From Stigmatella erecta (GTDB lineage: Bacteria; Myxococcota; Myxococcia; Myxococcales; Myxococcaceae): a stretch of 64,000 nt of DNA. The stretch spans positions 859,980 to 923,979 of the forward strand of contig NZ_FOIJ01000002.1 in the NCBI RefSeq assembly GCF_900111745.1. Reading direction: 5' to 3'. Positions 16,477 through 25,287 of the stretch are shown piece after piece (position 1 is the stretch's first letter; every line of letters begins with the position of its first letter). Under the pieces are notes generated by a model. It was not told the origin of the DNA. It saw only the letters and a program-made list of their open reading frames with translations, and did not search any database. Position numbers and translations under genes: made by a program.

Positions 16477-18561
16477 CTACGGCGGGGCCATGAGCCGCGC
16501 CGCCAGCTCCTCCGGTTTCGTGATCGGCCGCTCGCAGGCGAAGCCCCGGCAGACGTAGGCCGCCGCCTGTCCGCCCACCGGCTCGCGCCCCTCGAAGAGC
16601 TCCTGCAGCAGCGGCGGCACGGCGGCGCCCGGCTCCTTCCACCCCACCGCGAAGGTGGGGGCGAAGGCGTGCCGCGCCGCCTCCAGCAAGGGGGCCACCT
16701 GCTCCCGCGTCCCGGCGAAGGTGATGCCCGCGCCCCCATCCAGGAACGCGTCCGCGGCCAGCGCCAGGTGCCCATAGCCCAGCGGGTTCTCCTCCAGCGC
16801 CTTGCGCATCCGGGACAGGTACCGCTCGGGCAGCTCCAGCTGGGCCTTGTCCCCCGTCAACGCCGCCAGGGCCACCTGCGCCTCGGTGAGCGTGGAGGCG
16901 CCCGAGGGGAAGGCATTGTCGAAGAGCGAGTAGGTGGCGACCACCAGGTCCTTCTGCCCCTTCGGCGCGGACAGGTAGGCCTGCTTCTCCTCGTCCCAGA
17001 ACAGCTCCACCGCCCGCTTCACCACCGCGCCCGCGGCCTCCAGGTACTTCGCCTCGAAGGTGGCCTGGTAGAGCGCGGTGAGCCCCGCCGCGAAGTCCCC
17101 GTAGTCCTCCAGGAAGCCGTCGATGCGGCCCCCGCCCTCCTCGTAGGAGCGGCTCAGCCGCGTCCCATCCCACATGTGCGCGAGCACGAAGTCCGCGGCC
17201 CCCGCCGCCAGGCGCGCCCACTCGGGCCGGCCGAACACCCGCGAGGCGAACGCCAGCCCGCGAATCATCAGCCCATTCCAGCCCGAGAGAATCTTGTCGT
17301 CCCGCCCGGGCTTCACCCGCCGCTCGCGGATGCCGAAGAGGGCCTCCCGCGCGGAGGCCAGGCTGCGCTCCAGCGCCTCCACCGGCAGGCCCCGCTCGTG
17401 GGCGATCTGCGCGGCGGGCACGGCCACCTCCAGCACGGTGGTGCCGTGCTCGAAGTTCCCCTGGGGGGTGATGCGGAAGTGGCGCAGGAGGAGGTTCGCG
17501 TGCTCCGGGGTGAGCACCGAGCACACCTGCGCCGGGGTCCACACGAAGAAGCGGCCCTCCTCGCCCTCGCTGTCCGCGTCCTGCGCGGCGTAGAAGCCGC
17601 CCCGCGGGTCCGTCATCTCCCGGCGCACGTACGCCGCGGTCTCCTCCACCACCTTGCGCCACAGCGGCCGGGACTCCACCTGCTCGCCCTCGGCGTACAG
17701 GTGCAGGAGCTGGGCGTTGTCATAGAGCATCTTCTCGAAGTGCGGCACCCGCCACCGCTCGTCCACCGAGTAGCGGTGGAAGCCGCCGCCGAGCTGATCG
17801 TAGATGCCCCCCAGCGCCATGTGCTCCAGCGTCCGCAGCGCCGCGTCCTTGAGCGGCGCGGGCCCGCCCCGCCGCCAGGCCCGGAGCAGGAAGGACACGT
17901 TCATGGGGTTGGGGAACTTGGGCGCGCCGCCGAAGCCGCCGTGAACCGGATCCACGTGGCGCAGCATCCGCTCGCCCATCTTCTTCACGTCCTCCACCGT
18001 GAGCGCCGCCGGGGCCGCGTCCAAGCCATAGGCGGCCAGCTCGCCCAGCCCCTCGCGGAAGTCCGCCGCCTGGGCCAGCACCTTCTCCCGCTCGTTCGTC
18101 CAGGCGTCATGCAGCGACGCCAGCACCTTGGGAAACCCCGGCCGCCCGTACTTGTCCTGGGGCGGGAAGTAGGTGCCCCCGTAGAAGGGCCGCAGGTCCG
18201 GCGTGAGGAAGACGGTGAGGGGCCAGCCGCCCCCCTGCCCCATGAGCTGCACCACCCCCTGGTAGATCTGATCCAGGTCCGGCCGCTCCTCCCGGTCCAC
18301 CTTGATGTTGATGAAGTGCGCGTTCATCACGTCCGCGATGGCCGGATTCTCGAAGGACTCGTGGGCCATCACGTGGCACCAGTGGCACGCCGAGTAGCCG
18401 ACCGACAGCAGGATGGGCTTGTCCTCCGCCCGGGCGCGCTCCAGCGCCTCCGGGCCCCAGGGGTACCAATCCACCGGGTTGTGCGCGTGCTGCCGCAAGT
18501 AGGGCGAATGCTCGCGGGCGAGACGGTTACCGGAACGGGAGGGCGTCTGGGAAGGGTCCAT
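16477..18561 (-). CDS. DUF255 thioredoxin-domain protein (YyaL/SPATA20 family)
   Basis: A 694-residue protein. The N-terminal thioredoxin-like domain carries the family signature NPVDWYPWG and the CxxC site [14 protein letters not shown], then [20 protein letters not shown] residues ([14 protein letters not shown]). The remainder is an (alpha/alpha)6-barrel like that of N-acylglucosamine epimerases ([34 protein letters not shown]). Bacterial members are near this length; function is not settled, with redox or sugar-binding roles proposed. Start at 18561 chosen because conservation begins there; an ATG at 18660 adds 33 non-conserved residues. Divergent from the GT39-like gene. Confidence 0.9.
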   Translation of the reverse strand: MDPSQTPSRSGNRLAREHSPYLRQHAHNPVDWYPWGPEALERARAEDKPILLSVGYSACHWCHVMAHESFENPAIADVMNAHFINIKVDREERPDLDQIYQGVVQLMGQGGGWPLTVFLTPDLRPFYGGTYFPPQDKYGRPGFPKVLASLHDAWTNEREKVLAQAADFREGLGELAAYGLDAAPAALTVEDVKKMGERMLRHVDPVHGGFGGAPKFPNPMNVSFLLRAWRRGGPAPLKDAALRTLEHMALGGIYDQLGGGFHRYSVDERWRVPHFEKMLYDNAQLLHLYAEGEQVESRPLWRKVVEETAAYVRREMTDPRGGFYAAQDADSEGEEGRFFVWTPAQVCSVLTPEHANLLLRHFRITPQGNFEHGTTVLEVAVPAAQIAHERGLPVEALERSLASAREALFGIRERRVKPGRDDKILSGWNGLMIRGLAFASRVFGRPEWARLAAGAADFVLAHMWDGTRLSRSYEEGGGRIDGFLEDYGDFAAGLTALYQATFEAKYLEAAGAVVKRAVELFWDEEKQAYLSAPKGQKDLVVATYSLFDNAFPSGASTLTEAQVALAALTGDKAQLELPERYLSRMRKALEENPLGYGHLALAADAFLDGGAGITFAGTREQVAPLLEAARHAFAPTFAVGWKEPGAAVPPLLQELFEGREPVGGQAAAYVCRGFACERPITKPEELAARLMAPP

Positions 18562-18749
18562 GATCGCTACGGCTCGCGGAGAGAGGAACCTCTGGAATAG
18601 GAACCCCCCGGACGGGGAGCAAGCCAGAAAGACACCTCCAGTGTCATTCCTGGGAAACACAAGGCCCTTCTTCCCTGGTCAAGTGGCCTTGGGTGCGCTT
18701 TGTCCGGGGCGTGGCCCTCACCGCCGCCATTGCCCCGCTGACCCGGCCG

Positions 18750-20108
18750 ATGAAGGCCTGCCTCGCCCTGCTCGCCCTGAGTGCGGCCATCCGGCTCGCC
18801 CTCGCGCTGGGAACGGACGTCTACTTCGACGAGGCGTACTACTGGCAGTGGTCGCAGCGCCTGGACTGGGGCTACTACGATCATCCGCCCCTGGTCGCCT
18901 GGCTCATCGCCGCGCTCGGCATCCGGCCCATGGCGCTGCTCTGCGGGGCGGGCACGGTGGCGGCGGTGTGGGGGCTCGCGCGGGACGTGCACGGCCACGC
19001 CGAGGCGGCCTGGCGGGCCGCGGCGCTGTGGAGCTGCGTGCCCATCGCCATCCTGTCGGGCGTGTGGGCCACGCCGGACACGCCCCTGCTGCTGTTCTGG
19101 ACGCTGGCGCTGTGGGCGCTCTGGCGCGAGCGGTGGCTGCTGGCAGGCCTGGCGCTGGGGCTGGCGCTCCTGTCGAAGTACTCCGCCCTGCTGCTCGGGG
19201 TGGCCTTCCTGGCCGCGGCCGTGCGGCGGCGGCGGCTGCCCCTGGGCGCCTGGGGCACGGCGCTCCTGGGCGCCCTGCTCTTCCTGCCCGTGGTGCTGTG
19301 GAACGCCCGGCTCGACTGGGCGGGCTTCGCCTTTCAGCTCCACCACGGCCTGGGCGGCAAGGGGGGCCTGAAGTCCTTCCTGGAGTTTCTCGGAGGGCAG
19401 CTCGCGCTCGGGGGGCCGGTGCTGCTTCCCCTGGCCCTCGTCTATGTCTTCCGGGGGGAGCGCGAGCAGCTGCTCCTGAAGGCGGCGGCGGTGGTGCCGC
19501 TGCTCTTCTTCGGGTTCGCGGCGCTCCGCACGCGGGGCGAGGCCAACTGGCCCGCCATGGCCTACATCGCGGCGTGTGTCGGCGTGGCGGGCCTGCGGCC
19601 CCCGAAGGCGCTGGAGGCAGCCGCGTGGAGTGGGCTCGCCGTGGTGCTCGCCGTGGGCTCTCACCTGCTCTTTCCCCTGCTGCGCTTCCAGCGGGATGTG
19701 CCCCTGGAGCGGACCCAGGGCTGGGCCGTGCTCGCCGCGCTCGCCGAGCCCGGGCGGCTGTTCCCGGACGCCGGGGCCACCCCCATCGCCGTCGTCTACG
19801 CCCCCAACTACCAGCTCGCCTCCCAGGCGGCGCACTACGCGCACCTGCCGGTGGACACCGCGGGCCCCGCCCGGCCGAGCCAGTACGACGCGTGGCCCCG
19901 GCCCCCGGTCGCTCCGGGCCAGGACGCCCTCTGGTGCTCGGAGCGGGAGCTGCCGCCCGACGAGCTGGTGGCGCGCTTCACCACCCTGGAAGGCCCCGTC
20001 GAGCTGCCTGCGGACTTCCAGGGGCGCCGGGTCCACACCTTTCGCGTCTGGAGGCTCCGCTCCGCGCGCCCCCCCGACGTCCCCGCCGGCGCCAGCGCCC
20101 TCCGGTAG
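18750..20108 (+). CDS. GT39/ArnT-like membrane glycosyltransferase
   Basis: A 452-residue integral membrane GT-C enzyme with about ten hydrophobic helices, expected to move a sugar from a polyprenyl-phosphate donor on the periplasmic side. The first periplasmic loop holds the diagnostic acidic motif VYFDEAYYWQW followed by YDHPPLVAWLI, as in dolichol-phosphate-mannosyltransferases and ArnT. A second motif, TPDTPLLLFW, matches the same family. The C-terminal soluble part (about 110 residues) is short. ATG 18750 gives a normal first helix; a GTG at 18693 would add 19 residues. The acceptor is unknown. Confidence 0.85.
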   Translation: MKACLALLALSAAIRLALALGTDVYFDEAYYWQWSQRLDWGYYDHPPLVAWLIAALGIRPMALLCGAGTVAAVWGLARDVHGHAEAAWRAAALWSCVPIAILSGVWATPDTPLLLFWTLALWALWRERWLLAGLALGLALLSKYSALLLGVAFLAAAVRRRRLPLGAWGTALLGALLFLPVVLWNARLDWAGFAFQLHHGLGGKGGLKSFLEFLGGQLALGGPVLLPLALVYVFRGEREQLLLKAAAVVPLLFFGFAALRTRGEANWPAMAYIAACVGVAGLRPPKALEAAAWSGLAVVLAVGSHLLFPLLRFQRDVPLERTQGWAVLAALAEPGRLFPDAGATPIAVVYAPNYQLASQAAHYAHLPVDTAGPARPSQYDAWPRPPVAPGQDALWCSERELPPDELVARFTTLEGPVELPADFQGRRVHTFRVWRLRSARPPDVPAGASALR

Positions 20109-20180
20109 AAGCCGCTGTTTATCCAGCTTTTACTGGTCTATATGGTCTCCAGGGCAGGACAACCTCCGGGAGAGACCGTG

Positions 20181-22244
20181 ATGACGAGCGTGAGATGGCG
20201 CAGGGCCTTCACTTGCCTGGGCTTGGCCCTGGGCCTGGCGCAGGTGGGAGAAGCCCCGGCGGCGCCGTGGCGAAGCGCGCTGTACCCCTCCACCTGGAAG
20301 CCCGGGGACTCGAACCCCGCCAACACCGCCCAGTTCCTGCATGACTTCTCCTACGCCGGCTACCGCCTGCGGCAGGCGGAGCCGCCCTTCCGCACGGACC
20401 GCATCCTCGACGTGACGCAGGCGCCCTACTACGCCAACAACACGGGCAGCGCGGACGTGACGGCCATCCTCCAGAAGGCCATCGACGACGCGGGGGCGCT
20501 CAGCGGGGGCGCCGTGGTGTACCTGCCCCGGGGGACCTACCGGGTAGCGCCCCCGTCCGGCAAGAGCGCCGCCTTGGTCCTGACGAAGAACAACGTCGTG
20601 CTCCGGGGCCAGGGGCCCACCGCCACCTTCCTCTACAACGACGCCCCGAACATGCGCGCCAAGAGCGTCATCCGGGTGGGCCCCGCCTCGGGCGGCGCGT
20701 GGACCTCCGGCGGCACCTCCACCGTGTCCGTCAGCGCGGACCTGCCCAACCGCGCCACGCGCGTTCCCGTCGCCAGCGTGTCCGGCTTCAGCGTGGGTGA
20801 CTGGATCGTCCTGCGCACGGACATGACTTCCTCGTTGATCAACGAGCTGAACATGGCGGGCCTGGGCTGGGAGTCCCTGGAGGGGACGACGTTCTACCGG
20901 CGCATCACCGCCATCGACACCACCGCGAAGACGCTCAGCATCGACATCCCCCTGCGCGCCGCCATGAAGACCCGGGACAACGCGCGGGTCTACAAGATTG
21001 GCGCCCACGTGTCGGAGGTGGGCGTGGAGAACCTGGCCATCGGCATGCGGGAGAACACGACGCCGGGCACCGGGGGCACGGACTTCTCGGTGCCCGGCAC
21101 GGGGGCGTACGAGATGCATGACGCCTTCGCCGTGAAGCTGCACCACACCGTGGACGGGTGGCTCGTCAACGTGAAGACCTACCGGCCCGCGTCCAACTTG
21201 CAGGACATCCACCTGCTGTCCAACGGGCTCGACCTGTCCTTCGCCCGCAACATCACCGTGGACAGCTGCGAGTTCAGCAAGCCCCAGTACCGGGGCGAGG
21301 GCGGCAACGGCTACCTGTTCTCCCTCCGGGGCAGCGACAACCTCATCAAGGACAGCGCGGCGAACCGGGGGCGGCACAACTTCAACTTCCGGTCCCTGCA
21401 GACCACCGGCAACGTGCTGTTCAACAGCCGGATGAGCGAAGGCAGCCTGGTGTCCGACTTCCACATGCACCTGAGCGCGGCCAACCTGCTGGACAACCTC
21501 ACGCTCTACCTGGACAGCGCCGAGGCTGCGGACCGCTCCCCCTACGGGACGATCAAGCACGGCCTCACCAGCACGCAGAGCGTGTTCTGGAACACGAACG
21601 GGGCCCAGTACCACCCGAGCAAGAGCTACATCGTCAAGTCGCAGCAGCAGGGGTACGGCTACGTGATTGGCGTTCGCGGCAGCGCCACCCGGGTGGACAT
21701 CCCCACGGGAGGGGCGGCGGCCCCCACCGACTTCGCGGAGACGGCCACCTCCGGCAACGAGCTGCAGCCCCAGTCCCTCTACGTGGACCAGCTCAAGAAG
21801 CGGCTGGGGAGCACCGCGGAGCACGAGGGCCCGGTGCTCATCTACCAGGCCGAGAACCTGCTCCCCACCAGCGCGGGCGACGCGTCCTCGACGGGTGTCG
21901 AGGCCGGGGCCCTCAACGGCGGGCTCCGCTACCACAACACCAGCGCCGCGGGCGCCAAGGTCTCCTACACCCTGTACCCGCGCACGGTGGGCACCTTCCG
22001 GGTGGGCGTGCGCACGAAGAAGAACAACGGCCGCGGGCAGTACCAGCTCGACATCGACGGGGCCAAGCAGGGCGCGGTGCAGGACAACTACTCCAGCGCC
22101 ACGGTGTGGGCGGAGGAGGACCTGGGCACGGTGAGCTTCCCGGACCTCAACCCGCGCGTCTTCACCTTCACCACCGTGGGCAAGAACGCCGCGAGCAGCG
22201 GCTTCAACATCGCCATCGACGCCATCACCCTCACCCGTCAGTAG
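20181..22244 (+). CDS. Secreted right-handed beta-helix protein (pectate-lyase superfamily)
   Basis: A 687-residue secreted protein. GGGAGAG lies just before ATG 20181, which begins a signal peptide (MTSVRWRRAFTCLGLALGL, cleavage near APA-APW). The main domain is a pectate-lyase-superfamily beta-helix, recognised by GSADVTAILQKAIDDAGALSGGAVVYLPRGTY and repeated Asn/Gly-rich turns. The last 130 residues (YQAENLLPTSAGDASSTG to NIAIDAITLTRQ) form a separate beta-sandwich of carbohydrate-binding type (CBM6/35-like). The upstream gap has TTTATC and CTATAT, a weak promoter guess. The large glycosidase gene follows after 34 bases, so the two are probably co-expressed to attack one glycan. Substrate unknown. 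Confidence 0.8.
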   Translation: MTSVRWRRAFTCLGLALGLAQVGEAPAAPWRSALYPSTWKPGDSNPANTAQFLHDFSYAGYRLRQAEPPFRTDRILDVTQAPYYANNTGSADVTAILQKAIDDAGALSGGAVVYLPRGTYRVAPPSGKSAALVLTKNNVVLRGQGPTATFLYNDAPNMRAKSVIRVGPASGGAWTSGGTSTVSVSADLPNRATRVPVASVSGFSVGDWIVLRTDMTSSLINELNMAGLGWESLEGTTFYRRITAIDTTAKTLSIDIPLRAAMKTRDNARVYKIGAHVSEVGVENLAIGMRENTTPGTGGTDFSVPGTGAYEMHDAFAVKLHHTVDGWLVNVKTYRPASNLQDIHLLSNGLDLSFARNITVDSCEFSKPQYRGEGGNGYLFSLRGSDNLIKDSAANRGRHNFNFRSLQTTGNVLFNSRMSEGSLVSDFHMHLSAANLLDNLTLYLDSAEAADRSPYGTIKHGLTSTQSVFWNTNGAQYHPSKSYIVKSQQQGYGYVIGVRGSATRVDIPTGGAAAPTDFAETATSGNELQPQSLYVDQLKKRLGSTAEHEGPVLIYQAENLLPTSAGDASSTGVEAGALNGGLRYHNTSAAGAKVSYTLYPRTVGTFRVGVRTKKNNGRGQYQLDIDGAKQGAVQDNYSSATVWAEEDLGTVSFPDLNPRVFTFTTVGKNAASSGFNIAIDAITLTRQ

Positions 22245-22278
22245 CCCCCTTCCCCCTCTCCCCCCACGGGGTCGCCCC

Positions 22279-25221
22279 ATGTCACGAAGCCCGCTTCCAC
22301 CCCTGGCCGTCCTCGGCTTGCTGATGACGTCGCCGGCCCTCGCCGCGGAGGAACAGGCCGCCCCGCGGTCCACGCCCGTCCTCCAGGCCGTGACGGGCAC
22401 CCAGTTCCTCAACCCGGACGCGTTCCTGGGCGGCTACCAGGATCCAGCCTGGTACAAGAAGAACATCCCCTTCTTCGAGGCGCCCGACCAGCAGATCCAG
22501 GACGTCTATTACTACCGCTGGTACGCCCTGCTGCAGCACCTGCGGTACGCCACCCCTGGCGTGGGCTACATCATCAACGAGTTCGTCAACGCGGTCTGGT
22601 ACTCGCAGAAGTTCGACACCATCAGCGCCGCGGCCGGCCACCACATCTACGAGGCGCGCTGGCTGAGGGACCCACGCTACCTCGACGACTACCAGACGTT
22701 CTGGATGCGCGGCGGGGGCAGCGCGCGGCAGTACAGCTTCTGGGCGGCGGACTCCTATTACGCCCGCTACCTGGTCAACGGGGACGCGGCCTTCGTCAAG
22801 GACCTGCTGCCGGAACTGATCGAGAACTTCGAGGCGTGGTCGGACCACTACGAGCCCGCCAACGGCCTCTACTGGCAGGTGCCCGTCTGGGACGCATCCG
22901 AGTTCACCATCAGCTCGTACCAGACGAATGATCCGTACCACGGGGGCACGGGCTACCGGCCCTCGCTCAACGCGTACCAGTACGGCGATGCCATGGCCAT
23001 CGCGCGCATCGCCAAGCTCACCGGCGACGCGGCGCTCGAGTCCCGGTACCTGAGCCGCGCCGCGACGATCAAGGCCACCACGCAGCAGAAGCTGTGGGAT
23101 CCGTCGCGGAAGTTCTTCTTCCACATGATGCGCAACAACCAGGCGCAGAACTACCCGTACCCCGAGGGGACGCTGCTCGATGGCCGGGAGCACTTCGGCT
23201 TCGTACCCTGGTACTTCAACATGCCCGACCCGGCCTACTCGGAGGCCTGGACCGCGCTGATGGACCCGCAGGGCTTCGCCGCCACGTACGGGCCCACCAC
23301 CGCCGAGCGGCGGCACCGCCTGTTCATGAAGGACGCCATGGCCGGCTGCTGCCGCTGGAGCGGGGTCTCCTGGCCCTTCGCCTCCAGCCAGGTCATCACC
23401 GCGATGGCCAACCTGCTCAACAACTACAGCCAGCCCTATGTCACCCGGGACGACTACTTCAAGGTGCTCAAGGGCTACACCGTGTCGCAGTACAAGAACG
23501 GCCGGCCCTACGTGGCCGAGGCGCTCCACCCCGACACCGGCCAGTGGATCTACGACGGCCAGGGGCACAGCGAGCACTACAACCACTCCTCCTACAACGA
23601 TCTCGTCATCTCCGGCCTGGTGGGCATCCGCCCGCGCGCCGACAACACCTTCGAGGTGAACCCGCTGGTGCCCAGCACGTGGGCCTACTTCCTGCTGGAG
23701 AACGTGCCCTACCACGGCCACCTGATGACCGTGCTGTATGACCGGGACGGCACGCGCTACGGCCAGGGCAAGGGGCTGCGCGTGTACCAGGACGGCGCCT
23801 TCCTCGGCAGCGCGGCCACGCTCCAGCGGCTGACGCTGCCCATGGCCACGCCCCTGCCCCCGGAGCGGCCCGCGCGCCAGGAGAACTTCGCCGCCAACGC
23901 CTATGCCACGGGCTACCCGGTGGCCTCCGCCTCCTACACCGCCAGCATCGATGACGCGCAGCGCGCGATCGACGGGCGCATCTACTACGACGACATCCCC
24001 AACAGCCGCTGGACCAACTACCAGTCCCCCAACGCGAGCGACTGGCTGGCGGTGGACTTCGGCACCGTGCGCAGCGTGAACCAGGTCCGGCTCCACATCT
24101 ATGACGATGGCGGGGGCGTCAAGGCGCCCGCCAGCTATGACGTGCAGGCCTTGAACGGCAGCGCGTGGGTCTCCATCGCGGGCCAGAGCAAGAGCCCCGC
24201 CACCCCGGTGGGCGATGCGCCCAACCAGGTCTCCTTCCCCGCCGTGAGCACCCGGAAGATCCGCGTGGTGTTCCAGAACCCCTCGGGCGCCAAGGTGGGC
24301 GTGACGGAGCTGGAGGCCTGGGGCCCTGCGGCCAGCAGCTTCACGGACACCTTCGACGCCAACGCGGCCCGGTGGACGCCGTACGGCGGAAGCTGGTCAG
24401 TGACGGGCGGCCAGTATGCCGTCGCGGCCTCCGGCGGAAAGGCCATCGCCCAGTCGACCCGCTTCGCGGACTTCACCTTCTCCTCCAAGGTGACCGTCAC
24501 GTCCGCCGGCGACGCGGGGCTCCTGTTCCGGGTCACCAACCCCGAGACCGGCAACGACGCGCACAACGGCTACTACGTGGGGCTCGTCTCGGGCACCGGC
24601 GAGGTGGTCCTCGGCAAGATGAACGGCGCCTGGCAGCAGCTCAAGAGCGCGCCCGCTGCTGTCCAGCTGAACAAGACCCACCTCCTCAAGGTCGTCGCGC
24701 AGCAGGGCACCTTGCACGTGTACGTGGATGACCTGAACACCCCGAAGCTGACCTTCGAGGACACCTCCTTCCTGGACGGCGCCATCGGCCTGCGCTCGTA
24801 CCAGGCGGCCGCGCGCTTCGATGACCTCCAGGTCTCCAGCCGCCTCCTGGCCGAAGCCGAGAGCGGCACCCTCACCCACATCCTCGTGAAGCCCAGCGCG
24901 GACGCCTCCGGAGGCCAGTTCGTGGGCGAGATCGACCACGCCGACAGCGCCGTCGAGCTGCGGGGCCTCGCGGTGGCCAAGGCGGGCCGGTACACCGTGC
25001 GCATCACCTACGCCAACGGCACGGGCGGCACCAGCAGCCACGGGCTGTCCGTGAATGGCGGAGCGCCGCAGCAGGTGTTCTATGCCCCGACGGCGGGCTG
25101 GGCGCGCTTCAGCACCGTCTCGGCTGGCGTCACCCTGCGCGCGGGCACCAACACCCTGCGCTTTACCAAGGGCGAGCAGTTCGCGGAGCTCGACGTCATC
25201 GAGCTCATCCCCCGGCTCTGA
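22279..25221 (+). CDS. Large secreted multi-domain glycoside hydrolase
   Basis: A 980-residue secreted protein in four parts. A signal peptide (PLAVLGLLMTSPALA) leads to an (alpha/alpha)6-barrel of about residues 40-490 resembling MGH1-like/GH63-type glycosidases: WYALLQHLRYATPG, GHHIYEARWLRDPRYLDDYQ, FSFxAADSYYARY-type (YSFWAADSYYARYLVNGD), FEAWSDHYEPANGLYWQ, YQYGDAMAIARIAKLTG. Then a discoidin/F5-8 C domain (about 530-690; SIDDAQRAIDGRIYYDDIP), a LamG-like sandwich (about 690-840) and a CBM6/35-like module to the end (AEAESGTL...DVIELIP). Three binding modules suggest it works on an insoluble or cell-bound glycan. The precise activity cannot be read from sequence. Confidence 0.83.
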   Translation: MSRSPLPPLAVLGLLMTSPALAAEEQAAPRSTPVLQAVTGTQFLNPDAFLGGYQDPAWYKKNIPFFEAPDQQIQDVYYYRWYALLQHLRYATPGVGYIINEFVNAVWYSQKFDTISAAAGHHIYEARWLRDPRYLDDYQTFWMRGGGSARQYSFWAADSYYARYLVNGDAAFVKDLLPELIENFEAWSDHYEPANGLYWQVPVWDASEFTISSYQTNDPYHGGTGYRPSLNAYQYGDAMAIARIAKLTGDAALESRYLSRAATIKATTQQKLWDPSRKFFFHMMRNNQAQNYPYPEGTLLDGREHFGFVPWYFNMPDPAYSEAWTALMDPQGFAATYGPTTAERRHRLFMKDAMAGCCRWSGVSWPFASSQVITAMANLLNNYSQPYVTRDDYFKVLKGYTVSQYKNGRPYVAEALHPDTGQWIYDGQGHSEHYNHSSYNDLVISGLVGIRPRADNTFEVNPLVPSTWAYFLLENVPYHGHLMTVLYDRDGTRYGQGKGLRVYQDGAFLGSAATLQRLTLPMATPLPPERPARQENFAANAYATGYPVASASYTASIDDAQRAIDGRIYYDDIPNSRWTNYQSPNASDWLAVDFGTVRSVNQVRLHIYDDGGGVKAPASYDVQALNGSAWVSIAGQSKSPATPVGDAPNQVSFPAVSTRKIRVVFQNPSGAKVGVTELEAWGPAASSFTDTFDANAARWTPYGGSWSVTGGQYAVAASGGKAIAQSTRFADFTFSSKVTVTSAGDAGLLFRVTNPETGNDAHNGYYVGLVSGTGEVVLGKMNGAWQQLKSAPAAVQLNKTHLLKVVAQQGTLHVYVDDLNTPKLTFEDTSFLDGAIGLRSYQAAARFDDLQVSSRLLAEAESGTLTHILVKPSADASGGQFVGEIDHADSAVELRGLAVAKAGRYTVRITYANGTGGTSSHGLSVNGGAPQQVFYAPTAGWARFSTVSAGVTLRAGTNTLRFTKGEQFAELDVIELIPRL

Positions 25222-25247
25222 GCGGCAACCAGGTCCATTCAGGAGCG

Positions 25248-25285
25248 CTCCACCCAAGGCCAGGCCACATTGCTTCTGGGTGGAG
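25248..25285. terminator. Hairpin between convergent genes
   Basis: CTCCACCCA (25248-25256) and TGGGTGGAG (25277-25285) form a perfect 9-base inverted repeat with a 20-base loop, exactly between two convergent genes ending at 25221 and 25288. Probably a two-way terminator; no T-run. Confidence 0.5.
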
Positions 25286-25287
25286 TC

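Noticed and set aside
16447..18600. 717-residue plus-strand open frame
   Set aside because: Antisense to the DUF255 gene, which has clear CxxC and family motifs in the other strand.
18693..18749. GTG 18693 as start of the GT39-like gene
   Set aside because: It adds 19 residues before a normal first helix; conservation begins after ATG 18750. Not excluded.
20130..22412. 760-residue minus-strand open frame
   Set aside because: Shadow of the beta-helix gene; no signal or domain.
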